A DNA stretch of 64,000 bases. It comes from Pseudoscleropodium purum (taxonomy: Eukaryota; Streptophyta; Bryopsida; Hypnales; Brachytheciaceae). The first letter of the stretch is position 1, and the number at the start of each line of letters is the position of its first letter. Made by a program: the position numbers and the translations under genes. This document shows, piece after piece, positions 49,201 through 60,782 of this stretch. The notes beneath the pieces were generated by a model. It had not been told where the DNA came from. It did no database searches and was given only the letters and a program-made list of their open reading frames with translations. Where the stretch lies: contig OZ017795.1 of NCBI GenBank assembly GCA_963969395.1, positions 25,215,063-25,279,062 on the forward strand, given 5' to 3'.

Positions 49201-51555
49201 AAAAAAGGCCTTGGACATTTAGGGCATAAGGGTTAAAAATTCTCCGCAAATACTGACCTTACTGCCAAAATTTCTCCAGCAAAATTCAAGCTGACGGACT
49301 TGGACGGACTTGGACGGAACCCAAGGACGACATGAAAGTCGTGCATGGAACCCAATGAGTGGACAGACAGCCCAATAATTCTGCATTCCATCTCCCCGTC
49401 CATTTCTACCAACGGCCCCGATCAACCGACCATGCCCCCCCGACAAAATTCTCCGACAACAAATAGTAAGAGATACAGTCCGTCGGATCCACTTCCATCT
49501 AACGTCTTAGATAACCCCAGTCGACTCGTGCGTTCAGAGCACACGGAGTCCGCAGCAGCCACGAAGCTTCGCTCCCCGTCGTCCTCCCTTCTATAACCCT
49601 GCTCTCAGAGAGAGCCCCTTCACAAATCAGACCTCGTCTCACGCTGTTTTCGGAGTCTTGCAGAAGTCTTGTAACCCTGCTATTGTCCGTCATGTCAAGT
49701 CAAGTCTTTCCCAGGTCTTGAACAGCTGCTAGAGTTGTTCTTCAGTTTGGAAGACTCTTAAAAAGCCGATGTGTAGAGCTTAGCAGAGATGAATGGCCGG
49801 GGTGGTATTTGTTTCTGCAAAGCTATACACATCAGCCTTTTATGGGTCTTCTGAGATTGAATTCAATTGAGTAAATGGAGTTCGGAATGCTGGCCTCCTT
49901 TGTTGCTCCGTTGGAGGCTGATCTGGATAGTCTTGCATGGCTGGATGGCCCATGAGGGAGGGGTTGTCCATTTGCTGTGCAAAACTATACACATCAGCCT
50001 TTAACCGTGCAGCAGAATTTGATAATTTGGTGGGCGTGGTAATACTTTGGAGCACGGTTTGATTGTTGATTTTTATAAGGATTGTGTCCATGAAGATATG
50101 CTTAATTAGGATGTTGGTTTTGGCAGTCAATACTAGCTCTTGCTGATGCCAATTTTTCCTTATGGTGCTTGAGATTCTGCAATCGAATCATCACTGCAAT
50201 AACATGATGCTTTTGATGCCTATTGACTGATTCCTGTCACCAGCGGCAACTCGTTTATTGCATTATACTTCAGTTAGCAAGTTGGGTGTGTAAATGTTTA
50301 TGGCAACTAAAATGTCTGTCTGGAATGGAAATGGAGTTGTGTGTGGTTACTTCAATGGCTGTCACCTCCCCGTTTTGTACGATTGCATAGAAAATTCCTA
50401 CTTTGAGGTTAATCATAAAGTGTGTGCAATGAGGAACCAGGAGCTGGAGTTTGAGAAAAACACAGGACGAAACTCCTTAAAATGCCAAAACTGGGGTCCG
50501 ATGGAGTTTGGTGTTATGCTTCTTTTGCACCATTCTTTGTTAAGCCTTCCTCTTGACACGTCTGTTACAAACTGGGGAGAACTTTACGATTAACTCTAGT
50601 GATAAAAATTTGATAGGGAGATTTGGCTCTTGCACCTACAGTGATCTCTCCAGAGTGATCTCTCCATAGTGATCTCCCAAGAATCACTCCTGGAGTCCTT
50701 GAAATAAGAAAGTGAATCAAATGGTATCCTCATGCATCTGAAGACCTGTTTTCAGGCTTGTATAAACTCTTAAGACTTTCCTCTCGGGTCAAATAATGTC
50801 AGTCAATGGCCTGAAACGAAACATCTCCACAAACTGGAAGGGCAGATAGAACCATTCAGTTTTATATAGATTACGATAAACCTAAAACACCAGTAGCAAT
50901 CAACAATAGCTCCGAGCAAGGGACCAGTGAGGTTCTCAGACCACGTTCCCAATATAATTTATTCTTTTCATGAAGGTGCTGCCTGAAGACAATCATTTAC
51001 CAAACAAAGGTAAAGGTTTACGAGGGTTACGGTCTCAAAATGGAAGGGTTCAAACCGATTTATTATTTACCTATCCATATTTATGGATCAAGTACAAAGA
51101 GGTGGTAGGATCAGATTTAATAACTGTCTATTTTCAACGAGCACCCAACTACATAGCAAACTTCTTTCATGCACACTTGCCTGAAATTTCCTTATCAATT
51201 CTATGCACTCTCTGAAAGGTTTTAGTTCCCCCCAAACCTTGGACAAGCTTACATTCTCTTTGCAAATATCTAGTTTGAACAACCCAAAACTTACACTTCA
51301 ACGAGGTAAGATTAAAATTGCCCACGCAAACGGATGGATACCACAAGAATGCATCCAGTAAGAAAGGCCTGGAGACATGTAGGGACAAGAGATTATTTAG
51401 CATACAACATGCAGATTGTCAGACCACGTTAACAGTAGAGCATGTAGTTTTGGGTTACTCGAGAGTCTCTCGATGAATGCAGAAAACGGAGAGGAAAAAA
51501 GGTTTCATTATTGCATAATAACATATGCTACGGTACACGGCTCATGCCAACCTCC
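49201..51555. other. intergenic region downstream of the fusion gene, with kinase relics
   Basis: Short frames here do not resemble complete proteins. On the minus strand, a KADVYSF-like kinase fragment appears twice, near 49817-49840 and 49980-50000. A GACTTGGACGGACTTGGACGG duplication lies near 49297-49320, and GTGATCTCTCC-type words repeat three times at 50640-50680. No gene is called. Confidence 0.4.
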
Positions 51556-54500
51556 TTATGATCGAAAACTTGGTAACCACTTGGGGGATTTCTTCTCATC
51601 CTGTTCTGCCGACTGGGCCTTTCTCAACGCACGGACCACTTCCGTCATTTCTGGACGGTCTGCCCCGAATGGTTGTATGCATTGCCTCGCAACCTCGATC
51701 ACCCGTTTCAAGGCCTTGGGGTTGTAATGGCCACCTAAACTGGGATCTGCGACGGTTTTCAGTGTCCTGGAACTAGCATTGGGATTGTAGTGTTCGTCCA
51801 CCTGAAATTCAAGAGTAGTTTCCAGTCACGAAGTCAGCATCTCATACGAGTTCCAAGTAATACGGTGGTGCAACACTCTTCAGTTGAGGAGCCTCACTTC
51901 TACACTTCAGAAAAAAAATCAATACTGCTCATGTGAAAATGTTGATGCGTATTTCGAGAATATGTATGTAATAAATAGACTTACAATCCTCCTGGGACGT
52001 TCCCATAGAGTGTTAGCTGAGTATGTAAATGAGTTTAGGGCCTCAAAATTTATCTAAGGGTTCAAAAAAACAAACACTTCAATATCTCACCCATCTACAT
52101 CTACCAATCCCAACCATCCACTAAAAATCAAGCCACTATGGGCAGTAAGAGATATATAAAACTTTTCATGGTCTTATGTCAAAGTATATCCCATCAAGAA
52201 GATAAATAATCTTTTTTGGTTTTATAGGTATTCTAAACAAATTGAACATCTCTCATAATGTTATTAACCCATGGGATGTCTTTCGTGAACAATATAGTAG
52301 AGACGGGTAAAGTTTGTTGGTTTTGGTTGCATAAGGTTAAGAATCTGATAATTGGAGATTTTTCTACCTCTAACCATTCAATGAATGGAACATATGGAAC
52401 ATTTTGACTTATTCCATAATGGAAAGTTTCCAACAAGAGACTCCAAAGAGGTCACTAGACTACATTGTTAAAAGTGACAAGAGATTGCGAGTAGCTTACC
52501 CAGTCACCGATGAAGCATTTTTTTTCAGAATTTTGGATTGGTTTCCGGCCTGTAATGATTTCCATTAGAATAACTCCAAAACTGTACACATCACTCTTCT
52601 CTGTTAGTTGGCCGGTCTTGAGATACCTGCACAAACATATTTTGAAAGTGAGATATGTGCACTAGTTAGTAGAGTTGCGATTTCTAACTTGCTGTTCATG
52701 TCGAGTAGTGCAACCCTTCGATAGTGGTTGCATCACATTATAACATGAAGTAAGTTTTAAGACCTAATGCTAACACCATTGTTGCATGCAAAATATCGGA
52801 GAATCAATGACATTGAAGAACTTAGTCTCCATGACTGATGCAACAATAAAATCATTGCATTGAAAAACCGAAAGTGGATTCAAAACATACTCTGGGTCTA
52901 GATACCCAAGGGTTCCTTTCACCATGGTTGTTACATGTGTCTTGTTCAAATTTTCTTGGTCAGCACCCAACTTCGATAGGCCAAAATCAGCAACCTTGGC
53001 AACCATATTTTTTGTAAGAAGAATATTTTGACTTTTGATGTCTCTGTGAATAATTCTAGGATTGCAACCGGTGTGCAAGTACTCAAGCCCTAACACAAAA
53101 AATTCCCACGCAAGTTAGCAAGTCTCAAGTCTTACCAACTCAGTCATAAATCAAAACGGAAAACATCTTTCAAAAATGAAGAGACCATTAAGGATTCTCC
53201 ATGCCTAGAACATTTATCCATAAACGAAGTACATTATGAAAAGTTTTAATGCACTCATAAGCAAGGTAAACCAACTGAAAGTGATTCTGAATTGTACCAT
53301 ACAAACCATGCCAAAGTCGTTTAAGATAAAAAGAGATTTGCCATGCTTATAACATTCAAAAAAATGTAGGAACAATGATCATACCACAAGCAGACTGTAA
53401 CGCTATGTTGAGACGTTGCTTCCAATCTAGGAATGTACCCCTCGCTGCAATACATTGCATGAAATGAATTAATTCAAGAGCAAAGCTCAACTACAAAAGA
53501 TACTCACACTGGCACAAAAAGCTCTCTCTAATGCTGAATGCAAATAGTAAACGCATATTTCTTAGCAGACACGAATCTGACCTTGAAGATGGTCCCATAT
53601 ACTCCCTTCTTCTGCGAATTCATATACAAGAACTTGTCTCTCATCTTGGCAGTAACCTAAGAGTCTAATCAAATTCACGTGGTTCACTCTTTTGAGAAGG
53701 TTCACCTGTCACAACATGACCAAATCAATGCGTTCAATACGATCCAAAAAATACAAAAGAAATCATACAAAGTTAAGCAAAACTCTAGTAGTAATAATTG
53801 TGATTCCACGAACGACACATAGTAGCGGGCCTCAAAACAAAATAGTGAAGGGATACATCATACAGACTAAGAATGATCGTGTATACAGAAATATTACTTC
53901 CCTAGATACTCGTCAACAAATTTGCTTTGTCCTATTAGTGAGGGAGAAAAATTAATATCACCTACAGAATTAGTATCACTACAAAAAATAATTCTTAAGA
54001 AAATTGGGATAATACAGTAATATTGTAACCACTAATTTAAATATTTTACAAACAGTGTGAGTTTGGCACATTAGTGTCACATGCACTAATAGAACAAATC
54101 AATGTACACTAATGACTTTCATTTGTGTAAACCAAAAATATTCCAAAATCTTGCACTGGCATGTAAGAAGAACTGTAATCAAACCAACCGAAGATCTATA
54201 TAATATGAAACACAAACCCTCATCAAAAAGTGCACATCGAAAATTGACATAGCACTGTCCGTCATACCTCATTGAGAAACTCAGATATGCCTTGCTGAGA
54301 AGATGCATCAAGGATTTTTACCGCCACCTCTTTTCCATTCTCCAACTTGGCTAAATAAACAACCCCAAAACCACCCTTTCCAAGTTGTTTGGAAGTCAGA
54401 TTATCCGTCATCTCTAGAACTTGGTCCCAGTTGTACTTCTTGACAACGTCTTCAATAATGGAATCACTTGTCATTATTTGCGGACATGAGGCATTGCGAG

Positions 54501-57500
54501 CAGTCTCAGGTCTCGAAGTTTGATGATTGAATGGCTCAGTTGCACAGATTGTTGACCTTTGCAGCTCATGCACTTTGTCCAATTCTCCAAACGCTCTGAG
54601 TGAACCAGAATTAGAAAATTCCTCCGAGCTCATGTCAGAGGTAGAGCTTGATTTGTATGTTTGTTCAGAAGAGACTGGACAGCTGCTCTCCGAGGCATTG
54701 CTCGATTTGCACACAGAAGACAGTTCAGCCAATTCATGTTGCTTGCTGCTTAATCTCTGCCTTGTTGATGCTTCATCCGGCCTACTCTCTGAAGTGCTAC
54801 TTGTTGCGTATGCTTGTAATGGTTCAGAAGAGTACTCCTGTGATCTACTCTCCTGGCCATTACCGGACTTATGCACTGAAGGTAATTCAGAAGGTTCAAG
54901 TCGCCTGCTCTCTGAAATACTGCTTGTTGTGTATGCTTGAAATGGTTCAGAAGAGTATTCCTGTGGTCTATTTTCCTGGCCATTGCCGGGCTTATGTACT
55001 GGAGATGATTCAGAAGACTCAAGTCGCCTGCTCTCTGAAGTGCTGCTTGTTCCGTATGCTCGTATTGGTTCAGAAGAGTATTCTTCTGGTCTGCCCTCCT
55101 GGCCATTGCCTGATTTATGCACTGGAGAGAATTCAGAAGACAAGACGCTTGGCACCCTTTCATATTGAGTATAAGGAAACACCTGTGACCGACTCTCAAA
55201 GGTGTTGCTTGATCGAGGTGACATAAATGGTTCCGAAGATTCGTAAGCTCTGGTCCCGAAGGTCTTACTTGGTCTGTATACTTGTGGTGCTTCAAAGCAC
55301 GATTTATCCTCAAAGCTGTGACTTGACTTGTATACTTGTGGGGATAGGGGAGACTCATGTGGCTTGCTCTCCGTTGGTCTGTACACTTCTGGTGCTTTAG
55401 AGTACGATTTGTCCTCAAAGCTGTGACTTGACTTGTATACTTGTGGGGATAGGGGAGACTCATGTGGCTTGCTCTCCGTTGGTCTATACACTTGTGGTGG
55501 TTCAGTTGCACGTCTGTCCTCTACACAACTCCTTGGTGGTGGTACAAGCACTTCCTTTAAAATGCGGGGTTCATGTGGTTGTGGTGATTCCGAGCCTGAC
55601 ATGCATGGTGGAGGTGGTGGTGATGCAGAAAATTCTTGTGAACTGTTCTCCACAACCTTGCTTAAGTCATGTCCTTGCGGTGGTAGGTCTTCTGCAAGTG
55701 GATATAGATCCCTCAACTCATTAAGAAGTCCATAAACTTGATCAAATTCTCGTTGGTTCACGAGAGCATCTAAAGGTGGTTCCTTTGTCGTCATCATCCC
55801 TCGTAGAGCTTGGAATTCCTTCCTTATAGATGTTGCCGTGTCTAACTTAAACGACTCAGCCAATCGTGTGAGTTGAAACGGTGAACGTGAGCGTCCGTTT
55901 GTCTCATCCAGTACAGATGTTAATTCAGCGTAGAGCTGCGAATCGACAGCATCTTCCAACCCTTTTGATCTTTTGAGCTGACTATGGACAAGATCAACCT
56001 GGAGCAATAAGAAAGATACGATTAACATCAAGGATGTCATCGGCAGAACCTCGCAACTTGCTTCAATACAACCCCACTTACAAAAAACATGAATATTTGT
56101 TAAGAGTCTTGAAGAGCAACCAAAATTTCAAAGCAAGGCTACTATAGATTGAGAAGCCGTTAGAATTTACCTGCTCTCGTACTTCTTCTGGAATTTCAAG
56201 CGAACTCGGTATCTTGTCCAAGGCTTGAATCAATGCTATGTTCACCAAGGAGAACTGTTCTACCACTTTTCGTTGTTCCAAGATCTAGAACAGAAAATGC
56301 TCGTCAAACTCATTACCATCAAAAAAGAATCCTGAGAACTGAGAGACTAGCTTACACAAAAGGCAAGTCTTGAAACTAATAACACGGTGAAGGAAAATCA
56401 CTTCCTCCAACAAGTTTCAAACCATAACAAGACCACAAACCACATAGAGAAGTGAACAGATGAGAAAAACAAGTTAGGGTCGTCCAATATTTGCAAGCAC
56501 ATATATTAGGCGTTCTCATAATGAAAAATTTTAACAAACTAAAACTCACCAGGTAAAGTTTACTTCCTTCATTGCACAAGAGAAGCAAGGCTTTGGCAGT
56601 GTTGAAGGCTGCTTCAAACGCATTGAAACATATAATGACTGCTTTCGAGAAAGATAAATCTGAAACCCGGAATTCTTCAAATAGTGGGACAAGCATGTTC
56701 GCACGCCTTATGAAGGTGGAACACTCCTTTTTATGGGCCTGAAAATCTGCAATGGAGCCAATCATGTGGACAGTCTCAATTATCTTATGCACTAGAGAGA
56801 TATGTGAGTTGCTCTCCATGGAGTGGCTTGATCCATTTGCTGAAGAAAATTCTTGTGACTTAACTTCTGCACTATTGCTTGATCCAAACGCTAGTGGTGG
56901 TACAGAAACCTCGTCAAACCTAATCATTTGAATGCCACTTCTTGGAGACGATATAGGTAACTCAAGCTGTTTGCTCTCATAGGAAATAACCCCATGCACC
57001 TGTAGTGGTTCAGAGTGTTCATATGGCCAGTCCTCCAATTCCTTGGATGCCGGTGATAAAGTAGGAAATATAGCTGGTCCACTTTCCAAGGCGTTGCTCA
57101 AGCCATATGCTTGTCGTTGTTCAGAAAACTCCTGTGGCTTGCCCTCTATAACAATACTTGATTCATGTGCTCGTGGTAGTGCAGGTAAATCTCCTTTGTA
57201 ACTTGGCTCTAGAGTTGACTTCAGCCACTGAACCTCAATAGGCTCTGCAAAGTCTTCTGACCTAACCTCCTCGGTGCAACTTGAAATTAGCGCTGGAGAT
57301 GGTTCAGGTAGCTCACGCGGCACAATTGATCCATGTACTTGTGGAAGTGGTGGTGCAGAAAATTCACATGCTTCATTTTCCACGGTATTGCTAAAGCTAT
57401 AAAACTGTGTATTTTCCTCTAATCCAACATCCACAACATTGCTTGGTTCAACATTTTCTTGTGGTCGTTCAAAAAACTCCAATGGTTCAAATGCTAGTGG

Positions 57501-60500
57501 TGGTTCTACAATTCTCAGCAACCTACTCTCCACATTGTTATTTGATTCACACACTGGTAGTGGTTGAGGAAATTCCTGTAAAGGCATCTCAGATGTATTG
57601 CTTGACTCTTGTAGTTCAGAAGACCTACTCTTCATGTTGTTGAATTTACATGCCAATGGAGGTTGAGAACTATTCTCTAAGGTGACGTTGCATTCAACTG
57701 CTTGTAGTGGCACGTAACTCAACTTTGGCGACCTAGTCTCAACAGTCCTACTCGGTTCATGTGGACTAATCGCATTGAAATTTCTTGATTCGTGTGGTCC
57801 TGATGGGTTGATGGGATCATGTGGATTCTCAGAGGGATGATACACCTACAAACAAGACGTGGAATTTAGAAGGCAACAAATTTGTTACATTGAATTCAAC
57901 ATTACTTCAACTTCGTGATTGAACCACATAACAAAGGCTTGCCAACACCAATTCATAGCATTCGTCATTAGATTCACCCCTAACAAAGCCAACAACCCCA
58001 TTTTAAATCAATCAAATTCTTCATCCCAGATTGTTGTAGTGAAGACTTGCAAGAAAGGTACTTTGATGTTGGAAATTCAGACCTGAATGGGAAACCTTTG
58101 GCAGCGCTCGTCATTGTCATTCACTCCACTAGTGACAACGTCAATATCCTCCTGCAAATGAAATTTCGAGTCATTGCAACCTTGCTTTTCATTGTTACTG
58201 CTTGCTTCTAATTTGAAAGTATTTGAAGGGAAAAAAAAGTTGCCCTTGACAAGCACTGTCTTCTTGAGAACAATTTTAATACAAAAATACAAGTTCAAAA
58301 TATCTCAAAAAGCTATGGTTATCGAGAATTGAATAATTTACCATATTAACCTCCACCTTCTTCCCAGTTGTTTTATCTTTAGCTAAAGCCGTCAAGATAC
58401 CGTCAGCATCAATGTCAAAACGCACAAGGATCTGAGGCACACCACATGGAGCAAGAAGAATCCCAGAGAGTTCCATGGTGGCAATCAACATATTCCCGCA
58501 TGCTTGAAGATTTTCGCCTTCGTAGATTTGGATAAAAATACCTGGCTGGTTGTCATAACAAGTAGTGAACAACTGCTCACAGCTCTTGGGAATGCTAGAG
58601 TTTCGTGCGTGCATCACATGCATTGTCCCTCCAACTATCTCCAAGCCTAAGGACATGGGCACCACGTCCACTACCAGATAGTCTGCAAAGGCTTTGTACC
58701 CACGAGAGATTCCCGATCGAATAGCAGCACCACAAACAACAACATCATCGTTGGCTTTCTTCAATTTTGCTTCATCATTGAAAAACTCCGCCAAAAGTTG
58801 TTGCACCTTGGGGATATGAGTAGAGCCCCCAATCATCACCACTTCGTAGACGTCGGTTTTATCCATCTGTGCACGTTGCAAACACTCTTCCACACATTGG
58901 ATGCATTTCCCAAAAAGGTCAGCGTTCATCTCCTCGAAGCAGGCTCGGGAGATGGTAGAGTGGAAGTCGAAATCTTCAAGCAAGGCATCAATCTCAATGG
59001 CAGTTTCCATCTCCGAGGAAAGGGCTACCTTGACCCTCTCCACTTGCTTCTTCAATTTCCTCACCACACGTGGATGACTAGTGATGTCCCTCTCGTGCTT
59101 TTGCGTGATTTCATGAATGAAATGATGGAGCAATCTTAGGTCAAAATCCTCCCCTCCCAATTGACTGTCGCCACTAGTTGCCTTGACTTTAATAACCCCC
59201 TCTTCAATGATGAACAAAGTCACGTCCAGTGAACCTCCTCCAAGGTCAAAAATCATGATTTTTTTCTCGCCAAGGGATGGATAGGTACTATTGGCTACTG
59301 TATACGCGAGGGCAACACAAACAGGCTCATTAACAAGGATCACAGTCTCCAAGCCAGCCATGCTGCAAGCGTTTCGAGTAGCTTGTCTTTGTGCAGAGTT
59401 GAAGCAATGAGGAACACTAATGGAAGCTGCATTGACAACAGACTCAGAGGAAACCTCGGCGAGATCTTTCATCTGTCCCAGGATCATAGCGTATATTTCT
59501 TCCGCAGGAAAGACTTTTTCCTTGCCCTTGTATTCGACATGGATCACGGGCTTGTCATCCTTCCCACAAGCCACTCGAAATGGCCACCGGATGTGCGCTT
59601 TGTCAGAATCGGTTCCCAAGGTACTGAATTTTCTCCCAATCAACCTCTTCGCATCTACAATACAAACAAGTAGCATCATGGTCACATTAGGTAAAAGTGG
59701 CATGTTTCAAAGCACCAAAAATTAAGACATTCAAGTGCCCAAAGCTCCAAAAGTAGAACTAGTATAGATTTGAGGTTGCATTATGATGCCTTGAAACTAA
59801 TAAGATGATCACTGTCAACTGATTGCCTAGAATATGACTCAATTTTGACTCGAGAAACAAAATGTGCTAAAACGTGCTAGGAAGTATCAATCTATTGCCT
59901 ATGACTTTTTAATTCTGCAGTACTGAGTGATGGTTGGCAAAGTTGAGCAGGTCCTATTGGGGACTTTCTTTTCTCCAATTTTAACTATTTCTTAACCAAC
60001 ATATAGAATGGTTTTTACTGATATTGCGGATACAAAATTTTGCCCCATCTTAAGGCCGTTTCACACATGGGTCGAAGGTCGAGAGTCTGTCGGCCTCCAC
60101 CAATCAAATTTCAAAAAACCCCGACTTTGGCCTCTCGACCCTTCACACAAGGCGACACAATCCAAAGTCCATCACCCTCCAAACTGCCTACATGGCAACC
60201 CAACTCCTACATGGCAATGGCCTTGCTACGAACTCTCAACCAAGAGTTTGGGTTGCCACTTTGTGGCAACCCAAACTTTGGTTAAGAGTCCATCAAATTT
60301 TACATTTATTGCCCATTTCTTTGGACTCTTGCCCACAGTTTAACCATGAACTCCCACAACCTCTCGACTTGGTTGGCCCATGTGTGAAGCGCCCCTTAAT
60401 TATGGTATTCACAACAAGATCAATTAAATTAATCATTTCCAAACCATGAACCCTTGGTCCCTTCAGGATAAAAAACACGACACTAAAACATGCTAAATCA

Positions 60501-60782
60501 TTGATAAACTTCCCTTTTCTTTAGTCTCAAGAAAGCACCTAGAATGACGAGAAACGCACCGAAAATTGTGTTGGCAGGGTTCTTCGACACTTGATCCTTG
60601 GCCGCGTCGCCAATGAGACGCTCCGTTTCTGTGAAGGCGACATAGCTGGGCGTACTTTGACTCTTGTGATCGTTGGAGAAGAGCTTGAAAAGATTCTCCT
60701 CATCCAACCAGATCCCAACACGACTGTTTGTGGTCCCCAAATCGATGCCAATGGCCCGGCTAGTATCCTCCGATTCAGCCAT
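51556..60782 (-). CDS. predicted Hsp70 - U-box N-terminal domain - receptor-like kinase fusion
   Basis: Eleven exons, all phases agreeing: 60782-60560, 59654-58342, 58151-58083, 57845-56550, 56284-56171, 55998-54268, 53705-53582, 53444-53385, 53089-52891, 52626-52500, 51801-51556; 1833 residues. Residues 1-512 are an Hsp70 ATPase plus start of the peptide-binding domain ([57 protein letters not shown]), without the lid. Residues ~878-1080 match the N-terminal domain of plant U-box ligases ([38 protein letters not shown]), but no U-box follows. The linkers on either side are Ser/Pro/Glu-rich. Residues 1544-1833 are an RD-type kinase ([11 protein letters not shown]1566, HRD at D1660, DFG at D1678, [26 protein letters not shown]). 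No signal peptide or membrane segment, so probably cytosolic. An upstream in-frame ATG exists at 60821. The weak point is the 58083/57845 join, whose donor is CAG|GTCTGA; otherwise two genes lie here. Confidence 0.72.
54800..55500 (-). repeat. two tandem repeat families coding the linker of the fusion protein
   Basis: A 123-bp (41-residue) unit is present three times ([15 protein letters not shown] and TSSTSESR blocks; landmark GCCATT(A/G)CC near 54855, 54978, 55101). A 105-bp (35-residue) unit is present twice plus part ([28 protein letters not shown]), between about 55260 and 55500. Both stay in frame. The segment is Ser/Pro-rich, probably disordered, and lies between the U-box-type N-terminal domain and the kinase. 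Confidence 0.85.
60053..60395. mobile_element. 343-bp PIF/Harbinger-like MITE in intron 1 of the fusion gene
   Basis: Inverted ends AGGCCGTTTCACACATGGG and, reversed, GGGGCGCTTCACACATGGG, flanked by TTA on both sides (60050-60052 and 60396-60398). A 3-bp TTA duplication with G-rich ends suggests PIF/Harbinger. The interior repeats AGAGTTTGGGTTGCCAC-type words and encodes nothing credible. It lies wholly within the first intron (60559-59655). Confidence 0.78.

Noticed and set aside
50294..50593. 99-codon plus-strand frame
   Set aside because: No family resemblance, no splice context and flanked by non-coding repeats.
58077..58298. Hsp70 gene ending at the TGA after 58083 as a separate gene
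   Set aside because: Kept as the alternative but not preferred: the next exon has an exact acceptor, matching phase and no start codon.
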